64,000 nucleotides of DNA from Corinectria fuckeliana (GCA_019137255.1 WPDH01000070.1:1-64000); one strand, 5' to 3'; numbered from the stretch's first letter, positions 32,116-45,300 are shown. The notes: generated from the sequence alone by a model not told the origin. Program-made: numbers and translations.

Positions 32116-35100
32116 ATGCCCCCTCAATCAGACGCCGGCGGCGTCCGGCCCAGTGTCGACGACGATGATATCAAGAAGCGCGTGGGCAAGAAGCTCCACA
32201 AGAAGCAGCGAGAAGAGCAGACGTCTACCGTGTTCCCAGAGCCCCTACGGCAGAGCGACGACTCGACCCAGGACGATGCCCCTAACCAAGGGCCGCCCAT
32301 GTTCGTCAACATGAACCAGAGCATTTTTGGCCTCATCGCCGCCGCCGGGTCCCGCGTCGATTTCAACGACCGCTTTGACGGTATTAGCAGCGACGAAGAG
32401 GAGGGCCCCGAGACCGCTCAGCAGGACACCCAGGCAGATGACCTTTCCAAGACAACGGTCCTCAAGGTACCCAGAGAAAAAGGTCGGCGCAAGCGGCTTT
32501 CGGACCATAAGCTTTTACGCTCTCTTCCTACATTACCAAGACTCCTCCCCAAGTCAAAGCGACACTCAAGCCGCCTTTCAGCACCTAAAGAAGAAGCCGG
32601 CGAGTCGAGCGAGGCCAGTGCTAGCGGTTCATCCACACCTCCTACCCTTACACTCACCCGGCATGACAGTCGCCAGGCACCCATGATGAGCCGCATGCTC
32701 GAAGCCAAAGCTGAGATGACGAGCCGGCCCAGCTTCGACGTCGAGAGAGCGTCGTCAGATGTCAGCAGACCAAGCGACGCCGATGCCCCAGCGTTGGCTA
32801 AGAAACTGATGGAGATTTTCGAGTTTGATACACCCGAGCAAGTCATCGAAGGTAGGTTACTCGGTTCTTCGCAGATTCATCAGTTGACCGTCATCAGAGT
32901 ATCCCTGCTGGCTCCTGCAGAGCGTCCTTCTCCAGGGCTACATGTACATAACCTCCAAGCACATTTGCTTCTACGCCTATCTCCCCAGGAAAGCTGTATG
33001 TGCCGCTCCTCTATACTCGTTGCTCCTGCTCATCATCACAGCATGACGTTGCCAAGTCAGGCTATCTCACCAAGAGTGGAAAGCGAAATCCCAAATACAA
33101 CCGCTACTGGTTCCGCCTCAAGGGCGACGTCCTGTCCTACTACCGTGATTCCACCAGTCAGTACTTCCCATTCGGCCAGATCGATCTTCGGTACGGCATT
33201 TCGGCAAGCATTGTCGAAAAGGACAAGGAAGGACTGCACTTTTCCGTCGAGACCCATTACCGAACATACAACTTCAAGGCCGACAGTGCTCCGAGTGCAA
33301 AGGAGTGGGTCAAGAGCTTGCAGAGAGTCATCTTCCGGAGCCACAACGCCGGAGACAGCGTCAAGATTTCGCTGCCGATTGAGAATGTCATCGACATTGA
33401 GGATACCCAAATGATCCAGTTTGCGGAGACGTGCAAGATACGTGTCATCGACAACGATGAGACGTATGCCATCGACGAGGTATGTTGCCGCGACAGTGAC
33501 TCTAACTGTGACTAACGGTTACAGTACTTTTTTTCCTTTTTTAGCTTCGGCAAGGAGGCCATCAATGTCCTCCGAATCCTCATCGAGGATGCCTCTTCTA
33601 GGAGCCGTTCTGAGGACAAGGTGCTTGGGAAACAAAAGGCTTCTTCGATGCCGCCTTCAAGGCAATCCCCGCCAACTTCTGCCAGACACAGCATCCACAT
33701 GGACAAGATCCGCACCGGAAGAGCACCGGGTCAGGTCAAAGCGACTCTCTCTCCCATGTCCCCGCACTCGCCTGGCTTGAGTCCCCGGGTTAGTTCCGAC
33801 GTGCCTTATCGGTCCAGCCTCGATGCATTCAGGCAGCTCGGACGCAAGAGTCTTGATCTATCAGGACTAATCAGAGAACAAAGCCCAAGGAGGAGCTTCA
33901 GTGGAGTACGCCGTCACCGAGATGGCAACCAGACTCCAAAACGAGAGCAAGACTCTGCGGACTCGTTTGTTCAGTCATCCATCGAGGACCCGAGCGTGTC
34001 AAATCTCGCCTCCTCCTCCAACGAAGATCCCTCGGCCAGTCAGATCCTAAGAGGGAGCGAGGTCTTCCACAGCCCGACGATGCGGAGGTCGGCTTCAGCT
34101 AGCGGGGCGGCAGAATTAACAGGAAGAAGGCAGACACCCCGAAACTCGAGCTCGCACTTTGTCCCTCACCACGTGCAACACGCTGCCACGACGGGGTCCT
34201 CGCACAGCGTTCCAGCCGACAGTCCAGATCACCCTCCTGGAACTCCCACCTTGCAGAGCATCACAAAGATTAGCGCCTTCCCCTTGCAGCGGGCGGGCGC
34301 ATTTGCCGAGTATCTGACCAAGACCAGCGCGCGCATGGGTTCCCTGTTCGCCACAGAGTCGATGGGATACGTGGAAAAGGTGTCGGGCATGTGGAAGGGT
34401 GGCCACAGGCACTACGATGAGCCTGCAGGACTCCGAACCGATGACGAAGATCTCGAAGAGGACGCCGATGGCAAGGTCCAAATCTCCATGGATCGCTTCC
34501 GCGCTCACTTTGCCCTGCCGGATACGGAGAAGCTGCAGGCCACGTACTTTGGCTACATCCTGCGCGTTCTGCCCTTGTACGGAAAGTTTTACATCAGCGA
34601 CCGTTCATTCTGCTTCCGAAGTCTGCTCCCGGGGACGAGGACCAAGCTCATCCTCCCTCTCAAGGACATTGAGACGGTCCACAAGGAGAAGGGCTTTAGG
34701 TTTGGCTATTCTGGTCTTGTGGTGGTGATTCGAGGGCATGAAGAGCTATTCTTCGAATTCAGTCAGAATGAGATCCGCGATGACTGCGCAATCACGCTCT
34801 TGCAGGGCTTGGAGACGGCCAAGTTCCTCGACAAGTCCGGCCTACTCGACCAGGAGGCGCAGGAGGAAGAGGACTGCGCCATTGCAGAACGGGATGCATT
34901 AAAGTCGGCGCGACAGGACGGGTTTGCAAACCACGAGCTGGAGCTTCCGCACCACACTTCAGGGGTTTCCAACGCGCCAACCATCCTGTTCGACGACCCA
35001 AACAGCACCTCGCTGGCATACAAGCCGCAGTCCTCGATGAGGATTACCTGCCTCACGATCGGCTCGAGAGGGGACGTGCAGCCGTACATTGCGCTGTGCA

Positions 35101-36575
35101 AGGGCCTCCTCGCCGAGGGCCATAAGCCACGCATTGCGACCCATGGCGAGTTCCAGGAGTGGATCGAGTCCCACGGCATCGAGTTCGCCCGGGTCGAGGG
35201 CGATCCGGCCGAGCTGATGCGGCTGTGCATCGAGAATGGCACGTTCACCTGGGCCTTCCTACGCGAAGCAAACTCGACGTTCCGAGGATGGCTGGACGAT
35301 CTGCTCGACTCATCGTTCAAGGCTTGCGAGGGGTCTGAGCTGCTCATCGAGTCTCCGTCGGCGATGGCCGGCATTCACATTGCGGAGAAGCTGGGCATCC
35401 CCTACTTCCGAGCGTTCACGATGCCATGGACGAGGACCCGAGCGTACCCCCACGCCTTCATCATGCCGGAGCACAAGATGGGAGGTGCCTACAACTACAT
35501 GACATATGTCATGTTTGACAACATCTTCTGGAAGGCCACGGCGTACCAAGTCAACCGATGGCGAAACAAAACCCTGGGGCTCCCCAACACAAACCTAGAA
35601 AAGATGCAGCCCAACAAGGTCCCGTTCTTGTACAACTTCAGCCCCAGTGTGGTTGCGCCGCCCCTGGACTTTTCGGACTGGATCAGAGTCACCGGGTACT
35701 GGTTCCTGGACGAAGGAGGTGTGTGGGAGCCGCCCAAGGAGCTCCAGGACTTCATCACCAAGGCGAGAGCAGATGGCAAAAAGCTGGTATACGTCGGGTT
35801 CGGGTCCATCATCGTCAACGACCCCGCCAAGATGACGCAGGAAGTCATCGACGCGGTGCAGAAAGCCGACGTTCGATGCATCCTCTCCAAAGGCTGGTCT
35901 GACCGAATCTCTTCCAAGGAGGATCCCTCAAAGCCACGAGCCGAGGAGCCAGAGATGCCAGCGGACATCCACGTCATCAAGTCAGCGCCGCACGACTGGC
36001 TGTTCCGTCAGATTGACGCAGCCGCTCACCACGGTGGTTCAGGTACCACGGGTGCCAGCTTGCGGGCGGGAATCCCGACCATCATCCGGCCCTTCTTTGG
36101 TGACCAGTTCTTCTTTGCAAGCAGAGTTGAGGACCTGGGCGTCGGCGTCTGGGTCAAGAAGTGGGGAACCAACAGCTTCGGGCGAGCGCTGTGGGAAGTG
36201 ACTCGGAACGAGCGAATGATCGTCAAGGCGCGGGTCCTTGGCGAGCAGATCCGCAGTGTAAGTGCTTCTTTGCTTCTTGGGACGACTTTTGCTAACGTCT
36301 GACAGGAAACGGGCGTCGACACGGCGATCCAGTGCATCTACCGGGATCTAGAGTACGCAAAGAGCTTGATCAAGCGCAAGGCCGGCAAGAACGCTCAGAC
36401 GGATCCGGCCGAGGACGACGAGACGGAGGAGAGCTGGACGTTTGTCGGGAGCGACGAGCCGGACCCGGACCACGTCACCAAGAAGCTGAGTGACGGGCTG
36501 AGGAACCCAGGCGTGGGCAGCGAGAAGTCTCTGGGAAGCCAGGAGATGACGAGCCCGGCAGAGGCTATACAGTGA
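32116..36575 (+). CDS. ATG26: Sterol 3-beta-glucosyltransferase Atg26/Ugt51
   Basis: Five exons (32116-32851, 32898-32995, 33042-33479, 33525-36257, 36306-36575) join in frame to about 1424 residues. Domains in order: a charged N-terminus; a first GRAM region (EYPCWLLQSVLLQGYMYITS); and a PH domain from about residue 280 (SGYLTKSGKRNPKYNRYWFRL). A second GRAM region lies near residue 750 (FALPDTEKLQATYFGYIL). The GT1 glycosyltransferase starts about residue 930 (ITCLTIGSRGDVQPYIALCKGL) and includes the donor-binding HHGGSGTTGASLRAGIPT near residue 1259. It transfers glucose from UDP-glucose to ergosterol at membranes; in some yeasts it supports pexophagy. The internal region between PH and GRAM2 is long and Ser-rich. 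Introns are 44-48 nt; the first has only 46 nt and splits the GRAM domain. Confidence 0.95.
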
Positions 36576-37060
36576 GAAGCCCAGACCGGAGAGGATTGGT
36601 GATCTGTCACCATTTGGATTTAATGTAGGAGTCTGGTCGGTTGGATGGGTCATTTGAATGGCTGGTACTGCAAAGGTTGGGCAATGTACAAGGCTAGGAC
36701 ATAGAGCTACCACGCTAGAGTCACGATAGAGAATGCATTTCAGAGCCCAGCCTGGATTCGAGTTTTGATCCCGAGTAAGAGACGAGGTTTGAAGACATCT
36801 GAATGCAGTAGTCTCCGGTTGTACCCCGGCCCCCGGCGTTTGGCGTCTGTGCTCCACCACCCCACCTCCTTGCCTTATGTAATCCGGAAGCCGGTTGTGG
36901 CCATTGGGGATGGAAATCAGTCCAACCGCCATCTTCCCAAAACAATCACCTCACGATACTCCGAACTGAACCGAACGATTGCGGAGGGTCCCCACGAACG
37001 AGCGAGCGAGCGAGGCAATTGACCTCCCCGGAACGACTACCCGAGACGACTCTGCCCATC
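36576..37060. other. Intergenic region upstream of NDUFA13
   Basis: Holds the ATG26 3' end and the NDUFA13 promoter. A short GAGC tandem (GAGCGAGCGAGCGAGG at about 36999-37014) lies about 50 bp before the start. No gene was seen. Confidence 0.5.
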
Positions 37061-37671
37061 ATGAGCCAGGACATGCCCCCTCGGGGCGGGTACGAGCCCG
37101 TCCAGTACAAGGTGCGTTGGAGCGGGTTGGCTCCATTGTGACGAGCTGGGCTTCCATATTCAAAGGGGGGGGAAGGAACCAGCCCGAAGCTGACCGTCAC
37201 CAGCGCAACCTTCCCGCCCGGGGTTTCCGCCCCGGCATCCTCCTGCTCGGCATGGGCGCCGTCATGGGCTACGGCTGGTACCGGCTAGTCGGCGGCATGC
37301 GCGAGGCCAAGTACGTCGTTCTCCCCCTTGGCCAAACAGCGCAACAACCCACCACTGACCGTCTCTTTTCCAACCCAGCGAACTCGGCCGCGAGAAGATG
37401 TGGGCGCGCATCAGCCTGATCCCCCTGCTGCAGGCCGAGGAGGACCGCGACCAGGTCCGGCGGTACTGGGCCGACCAGAAGCGCGAGAAGGAGCTGCTGG
37501 GCGACAACGCCAAGGTCTACCACACTGACCGGTAAAGCCCCAAAGCCCCAAAGCCCCCCCCCCCCCTCTTCCGGTCGTCTTTTTGGCCCTGTCTGTATGC
37601 TGATTGGTTGCGTTCGTGGTAGATTCGTGAAACCGACCTTTGCCGTGGCGCCTCCCCCCACGACCAACTAG
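37061..37671 (+). CDS. NADH dehydrogenase (complex I) subunit NDUFA13/GRIM-19 (B16.6)
   Basis: Four short exons (37061-37111, 37204-37310, 37379-37531, 37623-37671) give 119 residues. The start MSQDMPPRGGYEPVQYKRNLPARGF is the conserved family N-terminus with the P-x-G-GY motif. One membrane helix follows (GILLLGMGAVMGYGWYRLVGG), then the amphipathic helix REKMWARISLIPLLQAEEDRDQVRRYW. The last exon adds RFVKPTFAVAPPPTTN. It is an accessory subunit of mitochondrial complex I in the inner membrane. Because every exon is short, simple ORF scans miss the gene. The third intron contains a run of 13 C and repeated AAAGCCCC words. It is convergent with FCP1. Confidence 0.92.
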
Positions 37672-38141
37672 ACAAGGGGAAAGAAAAGCGGGTGGATGGA
37701 CGGACGGAGACGAGAGAATCAGGTTTCTCTTTGTATATATGTTGCTTGACGCCTGGTGGCTGTGCCGGACACCAGAGTGGAAGAGAAAGGATTACAGCAG
37801 CCTGATGGTTTTTGGAGTGCGTGCCAGAGACGGCTAACACGATGTGAACAGTACGAGTTGACACAGAAATGCCTTCCAACACCAAAACTGCTCACACAGG
37901 ACATCATCTGACAGCTCCTTGGCCAGCTGCTCACCCCCACCGTTCGCCTTCCGGTCATCAAGCCTACGAATGACATTGTACATGCATCATTCATCAATTT
38001 ACTCAATATACATCACAGCATGCCGCCAAAAGCTGCATTGTATAGTAAACACATTGTTTCCATCCCTTCCTTCCGGGGGGTATACTACATACATACACAA
38101 AACTCCGCCTACACTTCTAAACACCTCGGATATGTTCAACA
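37672..38141. other. Convergent 3' region between NDUFA13 and FCP1
   Basis: 470 bp between two stop codons. It holds the 3' UTRs and nothing else recognised; short AT-rich stretches (TATATATGTTG, ATACATACATAC) may serve in polyadenylation. Confidence 0.5.
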
Positions 38142-40460
38142 TCAATCACCCGCAGCCTCCAGCTCGGCTAGTAGCTCTCGCTCCAGATCGTCATCAAAGT
38201 CGTCTTGAGTGTCTTGGTTGTCCTCGACGACCACCAATCGTAACCTGTCGTCACCCTCGGTCCCTTCGTCTCCGGTAGGGCCCGGCGTCGGGAGACTGGC
38301 GCCCTCCTCGTCGGCGTCGTCGCCGTTTGGAGTCCGTACAGCCCGCAGGGTCGAGGCACCCCGGCTCCGTGCCACCCGTTGCTTCTTGGCCAAGACACTC
38401 TCGCCTGTGATGCTAGACGTGCCGTCATCGTCGGACTCGTCGTCAACTCGTGATTTTCGCTTGGTTCCCTGCTTCGGGTCCTCCACTTCGCTGTCTTCCG
38501 AGTCCGAGTTGGCCACGCTAGCAAACATCTCCGAGTCATCGTCGTCGTCGAGGCCGAGAAGTTCCTGCAAGTCTTTGTCGGCCGTATCCCAGTCAAAGTC
38601 CTTGAGGTCCTTCGTTTCTACCTCGTCTTCCTCCTCCTCCGACGCCACCTCTGTGGTGTCGTCGCTCTTCTCTCGGTCCGCGTCGAGAATGTCCAGAAAG
38701 TAGGGTCGCTCGTCCAGCCGCCGCCATTGGCTTAGACAGTCGATGAGCCAGTTCTGGTTGACGATCTTGATGCTTGAAATCTTGGCCGCTTGCTGCACCT
38801 TCCTTGTCCGAGGCCGCGCCATGGCAACCACAAGATGCGTCACCCGCTTGGAGACGCCATCCAGGACTTGCGCACCAAAGCTTTGCGCCTGGATGCCAAT
38901 GTCCGACTCCTCGACCTTGACTCCGAGTGGCACTAGGCCGGACAGGACAATCACTAGGCCGGACAGTACGTTCGCCTTGAGCTCGCCTAGGATGTCGCCC
39001 GCGTCTGGGACCATGGACAAATCTACTCCGTCGTCTACGGATGCTCTTCGTCGGGATTTGCTGTGGCCAGGTGGGTGTGTCGGTTCTGACTGTCTCCGCT
39101 CTGCACGTCTCTTGTCGTACATTTCGTAAAAGGCTGTGTGTATGTCGGTGAGATGGTCTTGCAGCGTGATAAGCTCCTCGTCGTCGTCCACCAGCAGGTT
39201 TCGGTGGTGGCTATGGGACAAGTTGCCGTTCTGGGAATCTTGTCCATCGTCCTCCTTGTCCAGCTCCTCCTGCATGTGTAACAATGGCCGGTCGGTGAGC
39301 TGCTTCTCTAGAGTCTTCTCCTGCTCCTCCGTCTGGGTCTTCAAGCTCGCCGCGTCGTCTCCGCCGCTCATCTTGGCCAACTCGTCGAGCGGTGACGTCT
39401 TTGCCGGTCCGGCGACCGGCTTGGCAGCGACGGGTGCGACTGCTTTTGGCGGCGCGGGCACGATGTCTTGCCGCTTGGGGAGGAAACTCGAGTTGATGTC
39501 GCCGATTCCCTTGAAAAAGTCGTATGGCACCACTTTGATCAGATTCGGTCGGTTCATAGGCCACACATCGGCACGGTCGTCAATAATAACAACCATGTCG
39601 GTGCTGACTGGGAATAGACGCTGGAGGCTCTTGGAGGTGATGCTGCCGTTCTCGTCACGGCTGATGACTCGGTTGCCAAACAGCTTCTTGTCGGGATCGA
39701 CGATGCGAGCAATGTTGAGGGCGTACGCACGAGTGCCCATGGTGTAGACGTGCAACTCGTACATGCCGGAGACCTCCTCCAGGAACTCGGCCAAGCCAGG
39801 TCGCAGCTTGATGTAGTACGTGCAGCCTCTCGCCAGTCCTCGCGGGCCATCGTCGTTGAGCTGAAAGCTCTTGACGTCCTTGACGGCGGCGTGGTTGGGA
39901 TTTGAAGGGTCGCGCTGCCACTCGCCAATGGTGGGCTCGATGCACGCGTGGATAATGGTCTGGTCTAGGTCGACGACAAGGCTCAGCTTGCGCTGGCGCA
40001 GGAGGCGCTTCTGCGTATCGTGCTCGGCCTTGGTGGCTACGCTCTCGCTGACCATCAGACCGGTCTGGTCGTGCGTCATGTTGATCATGGCACGGTCAGT
40101 GTCGCGCTCCTCGCTGGCCCAGTTGGTCTCGGTCATGTCGGCGCCGCAGAGACTGCACAAGCCTTGGATCTGGACCTCGTGGCCGCAAGACTCCTCGACA
40201 AGCATGCAGGGTCCGTCGGCGCCGATGACCATGCCCTCCTTGACGCGCCATTCCTTGAGGATGCCCTCGGCAGGGCTATCAAACTCGGTGTAGGTTGTCT
40301 CATCGTTCCACGTATCGTCGCCGGTCTTGCGCCTCCAGGTGAATTTGTACTCGATGATGCTCTCCTGCTTTTTGATGGTGTCGCCGGGGGATTTCAGGAG
40401 TTTAGTGATTGTGATGGGATAGTGCAGGCGCGAGCCTAGCGGCACGACCTTGTCGTACAT
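38142..40460 (-). CDS. FCP1: RNA polymerase II CTD phosphatase Fcp1
   Basis: A single exon of 772 residues. The N-terminal domain has a GDTIKKQESIIEYKF segment and a lipoyl-like turn. A CGHEVQIQGLCSLCGADM zinc-ribbon-like stretch precedes the FCPH phosphatase domain. Its catalytic signature is DLDQT near residue 162 (LVVDLDQTIIHACIEP), followed by YYIKLRPGLAEFLEEV and VVIIDDRADVW. A BRCT domain occupies about residues 490-590, ending NWLIDCLSQWRRLDERPYFL. The C-terminus is acidic, with DDDDDSEMFASVANSDSED and a final DDLERELLAELEAAGD like the TFIIF-binding tail. It removes phosphates from Ser2/Ser5 of the Pol II CTD in the nucleus to recycle polymerase. All expected catalytic residues are present. 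Confidence 0.96.
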   Translation of the reverse strand: MYDKVVPLGSRLHYPITITKLLKSPGDTIKKQESIIEYKFTWRRKTGDDTWNDETTYTEFDSPAEGILKEWRVKEGMVIGADGPCMLVEESCGHEVQIQGLCSLCGADMTETNWASEERDTDRAMINMTHDQTGLMVSESVATKAEHDTQKRLLRQRKLSLVVDLDQTIIHACIEPTIGEWQRDPSNPNHAAVKDVKSFQLNDDGPRGLARGCTYYIKLRPGLAEFLEEVSGMYELHVYTMGTRAYALNIARIVDPDKKLFGNRVISRDENGSITSKSLQRLFPVSTDMVVIIDDRADVWPMNRPNLIKVVPYDFFKGIGDINSSFLPKRQDIVPAPPKAVAPVAAKPVAGPAKTSPLDELAKMSGGDDAASLKTQTEEQEKTLEKQLTDRPLLHMQEELDKEDDGQDSQNGNLSHSHHRNLLVDDDEELITLQDHLTDIHTAFYEMYDKRRAERRQSEPTHPPGHSKSRRRASVDDGVDLSMVPDAGDILGELKANVLSGLVIVLSGLVPLGVKVEESDIGIQAQSFGAQVLDGVSKRVTHLVVAMARPRTRKVQQAAKISSIKIVNQNWLIDCLSQWRRLDERPYFLDILDADREKSDDTTEVASEEEEDEVETKDLKDFDWDTADKDLQELLGLDDDDDSEMFASVANSDSEDSEVEDPKQGTKRKSRVDDESDDDGTSSITGESVLAKKQRVARSRGASTLRAVRTPNGDDADEEGASLPTPGPTGDEGTEGDDRLRLVVVEDNQDTQDDFDDDLERELLAELEAAGD

Positions 40461-42367
40461 GGCTGGGCGTCCCGTCCGTTGTCAAGTCGCGATTGAGTAT
40501 GCGTTTCGGGTGTGAAGTCTGAGGAATGTGTCAGTACGCGTGAAGTTCTCTTTGGAGTTGAACCAATTGATCATGCAGCAGCAGGCAGAAGTCCGACAAG
40601 GTGCATATCACGTGTCGCAACTCAAGGCGCGTCAGCCACGTACCTAGAGAGGTGCCCTCTGTCTAATCCTTCGCAGCGCCGACACTCTAACCAAGCCCAT
40701 GGCCTCCCAGCAAGGGGCAAGACGATGCGATTGGCGAGCCAGAGGCAAAGGATTGTGGACGAGAAGGGCGCGTGGCGGTAGCTGCAGCGAAGCGGTGATT
40801 GTATGCGTCGCGATGTCGCAGATGCTTCAACGTGATCGAAGGGCAAAAGCGTGCGTCGTTTTGTCGCGTCGAGAGGAAGCCCGGGTGGTGATGTCTGGGA
40901 AAGGCTCACGCTCACGCTCGCTCACGGGCGCGGGAGTGACGCAGTTGACACACGGACGCAGGCAGCAGGAAGCTCAGCAAGCTCGGCTTTAAGTGGCTCC
41001 TGCCGTCGCACCTGCCCTTGCCACAAGCGGACCCGGATTGGAGGTCACGTGGGGGTCTATCGGAGATGCGCTGGAATGCTAATCCGCAGTACCTTAGTGT
41101 TGCGCGGCACGTGGCCCGTCCACACGATGCGGTGGTGCTTTTGCGGGTTCGACGTGGATCGATCGGTGAGGATGTGAGATTGGGTTACCCTGGCCGGAAA
41201 ACCGCAGGGAAGGGCGATGGGCGATATTGATAAAGAGAAGGCAAAGGAGTCTGGGTGGACGGTGCCAATAGAATTGCCAGGATGGAGGGGTTCGTACCGT
41301 CGCACGGAGGGCGGGGTGGGTTTCAGACAAGAATATCTAGGACATGTGAGTCGCCAGCCAAAGAGGAGAGGAACCGCGGGGAGATAAATGGAAGAAAAAT
41401 AGTGATTTTATAAGCAGTTCGGAAAAATAAAAATAAAAGGTTAGAACGGGTGTCCGTAGAGCAAGACTACTTACTATGCGAGGTACAGCCAGGTCGGAAA
41501 AGGTACCTACATCACTGTACAGTGCAGTTCTTATCGTGTCCTATGATCTGCTCACAACTGCCGCGAAAATAGGTGGGAGGACCCGCCCTTTTTGTACTTT
41601 TTGGGGTTAAGCCCACCACCACCTTGTTTCCCCCAGTCCGGGTCGTAGGCCTACCTGCCCACTGCGCTGTAACAGATCCGCCGCCCACCGGCCGCAGTGC
41701 CTCGTTCGTCATTGACAGGAAGAAGCCGCCCCTTGATTCGGTAAAGCCTCGGCGTTTCCAATTGATCGCGACCTTGATCCGTTCGGGATACATAGACTAC
41801 ACCCTTCTTTGTTCGACCACCGCCTCCATACGAGTCTATTCCTTTGTCTTCGCCTGTAGCCAGCTGACTCGCTCAGCATCCCCTTGGCCCTAGCTTGACA
41901 GCTTGCTGCGGGGCAGTTGCGGTCACGGTATCGAGAGTTGCGGAGTTGCGTGGCGTAACCACGCCATCTTGTGCCGAGCCTACCCTAGATGTTTAGCCCG
42001 AAGAGACCACAGCTGTCAGAATAGAGCATGTAAAGAATAAACAAATGCATCTAGTAATGATCTGATGCATTATGTGTTGAAAATGTTTCAAACTTAGCTC
42101 ATAAACCTTGATCAACTCAATCACTCTGAGCCTGTGATAATATTCTTCAGCTTCTCCTGCTTGAGCTAGCAACAACACAAGTCACCCCCAGTACTCTTCG
42201 AGGTGGACCACATTAAATCAAAACGCACCACAACCAGCCCGTAAACTCATCGATCCATCTACATCTCATTGTCTCATCCTACCATCACTCATGTCCGTGC
42301 CCAACCGATCCAAACTCCGTCGCTTCCTTGACGTATAATACACAACCTAGTCTAGAAAGTTGCCATC
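40461..42367. other. Intergenic region upstream of FCP1 / downstream of CND1
   Basis: About 1.9 kb. The part next to 40461 is the FCP1 promoter; a (CTCACG)n-like stretch lies at about 40906-40932. Short frames up to about 108 codons have no domain or codon-bias support. No RNA gene was seen. Confidence 0.5.
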
Positions 42368-45300
42368 TCAAGCCGACGCCTGGATGACCCTGAAGCCTTC
42401 TGACACCAGCTTTGTTATCTCCTCGTTCTTGTGCTGCAGCAGTCCCAGAGCAAAGGCAACGTCGTTCCATTGTCGTTCCGTCTCGCACCGACCGAGTCGG
42501 GCCGCCAGCTTCTCGGCAAGCTGCTTCGCGTGTTTATCCTGTGCATGTTAGCTACTGTGCTTGTCGAGAGACGGACAACTCACCTTTTCCACGAAGCCCA
42601 AGAGGAACCGCACAACTCTCCGGAAGCTCTCCTCGTCCATCTTGCCACCTGCACTGAGCAAGCTAAACATGTCCACAAAGTGGTTGTACACGGCATTGTC
42701 CTTGGTGCTGAGTTCGGTAAAGAACATTCTCGCCAGGTCTGCGATTCGTCGGTCTTCATCCTCCAGGCACTTGGCCATCTCGCCCAGTTGACCCTTGACC
42801 TTGACCTGTCCAGCCAAGATCAGGAACGTCAAGGTCATCAGACACGTTCGCTTGACGGATGCGTCATTGTCGGCGAGGCGGCGGTACAAAAAGTCCGTAT
42901 TCTCGTCAATCAGGTGGTTGAAGCAGACGGCCATGTCGCCCAACGCAATGACAGCGTTGGACCGTACCGTGGCGTCGGGCGACCGCTCCATGATGGTGAT
43001 GAGAAGGGGAAGGTTGACCTCGCAGTACTCGGCCGACACACACATGAGCTTCGCCAGACACAGCGTTGCGGCGGCCTGGAGCCCCTTGTCGGCGTAGGTG
43101 GTGTTGTTGGCGCAGATTTCCGACACCAGAGGGCCAAACACGGCCAGCAACGAACTGGGGCCGTACAGGAGCTCTCGCTCTCGGATGTGTGCCATGGCTT
43201 CGGTAAAGTCGTCTTCGGTTGTCCCTCCGATGAGGTCCAACTCGTCGGCGTCTTCCTTGTCCTTGTCTGACTTGGAGGCTGCTTGCTTTTCCTTTTCCTG
43301 TTCCTGCTTTCTACGCTTAAAGTCGAGCTCACACAGCTCAAGATGCACAATCTGCTTGATGGCAACATGGCCGACAATGAATAGGAGCTGCGAAAGGGCA
43401 ATGGCGTTGTCCCGCTTCTTGGGCTTGTCACCCTGAGTCGCCGTCTGGTCGACGTCCATGCCGGCCTTGTCATCTCGGGAGACCGGTCGGGAGGAAGGCC
43501 GGGACTGTGGCTGGCCAAAGACCTGGCGCGTCTTTCGCCGAATCATGTCCGAGCACAGCGTGTCGGGATGCTTGGAGACGGCATATATAGCGCTGATGGC
43601 CTGTTCCGCCAATCCATACCACTCCTTGCCGTCCGAGGGCACCTCGGTAATGGCGGCCAGTCTCACCGACACGGCGTGGTCGTTGGGAAGATGAGAGAAC
43701 TTGACCGGCGAATCCTTAGCTTGCCGACCAGTCGGGTTAATCCTCCTCAGAGCGATGCATGTGAACTTGGCCAACTGGAGGTCATCTCGCCCGTGGGATC
43801 CAAGACCAGTGCGGAGCATCGTCTCCATCTCACCGACTACAATCTCAGGGTTCGCCGTTGCCAGCATGCCCAGGATGATGATGGCGCCTCGTCGCTGAGT
43901 CCGAGAAATCTCCCGCTTCTGCACGCCGTAGACTTGCCACAGCTTGGCGATGACCACCTCGGGGATCAGACCGCCCTTCATCATGGTGGCCAGCAGCTGC
44001 TCCAGGGACGTGAGCTCCGCAGGTGTCGCACCAAAGGTCAGGCTGATCATGTTGCGAGCAATGTAGTTTGCCGCGTCGTTGGGGCTGAAGGAATCCGGGG
44101 CTTCGAAGAAGAGGCGCTTGTAGCTGTCAATCAAGTGCGTCTGCACGCCCTTGCCCTCGTCGCTGTTGCCCTTGGTCCAGATCAGACGGAGCATGCGTCG
44201 GATGCCGACCTTGTTCTGTTCAATGTTGTAGGCATCACCGACCTCGAAGTAGTCGATGGCCTCGATGACCTCGCTCTTGTTCTTGGACCCCAAGAGCTGG
44301 CAAACCGTGCCGGTGGCATCGTGGAGAACGTCAATAAACTTGAGGGCCTCGTTGTAGTACCTCCTCGTGAGCGTGAGCTTCTCAATGGCCTCACTCGTAG
44401 CGGCTTGCTCCTGTGCAGTCTTGATAGCCTCCAGCTTTTCCTCGTCAGTCATGGGCTTCGGCTTCATGGGAGAGCCGATTTGCGTGGCCTCGTCTAGCAG
44501 CTCGTGGTCGACAGTGGTGTTGGCGTTCTCCCCACCGAAGCCTGGCATACCGGGCGGTGGCTTGAGTGCGTTTAGCTCCTCCTCGACCTTGTCCAGGCGG
44601 GCCTGCCACTCCTTTTTCGAGAGCTGCGCACCGTGCATGACGGTGAAGGGATGGGTTTTGATGAGAGTGCCGAGTAGCTTGATGGCGTTTCGCCTGACAT
44701 TGCTGCTCTTGTCCTCTAGACTTTGGCATGCAAGCTCGGCCGCCTTCTGACGCCGTTTGGGAAACTTTTGGTCAAGCTCGCAAAGCCTCATGTAGACTTG
44801 AAGCGTTCTGCACCTGCAGTACGGGTTGATATCGAGGAACCTCTCCTCCAGCACGTCGAAGAACGCGTTTAATTGAGACTTGTGGTTCTCACTGCGCTCG
44901 TCCTGCCTGCTAAGATGGGCAACCATGTTGCCACAGACTTCTATCAGAGCACACCTCAGGGTGTAAGACTGCAGCTGTTAGATGCGGACCTTGACTCGGC
45001 TTGGATGGCTCACCTCGCTGTCCAATTGCTTCGCAAGCATTGTCATCTGCTTTATCACCAGGCGAGGCGCCAGCTCCGACAGCTTGGCAATAAACGACGA
45101 GACGGACTTGGGTCCTCGAGTATCGTTGGAGTTGAATTCCTTGTTGCTGATTTCTCGCAGCACCTCGTCGGCAAGTTGCGGATAGTCGTATGTCTCTGCC
45201 AGAATGTGCAGAAACTCGGCCATGGGCTCCGAGAGGTGCTCGAAATAGGTGAGGTTCTGGATAATGTTGATTTGCGCGGCTGTCCTGTTAGACTTGGAGT

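Noticed and set aside
42431..43270. 279-codon frame opposite CND1
   Set aside because: Shadow of the condensin gene, which has clear HEAT-type sequence on the minus strand.
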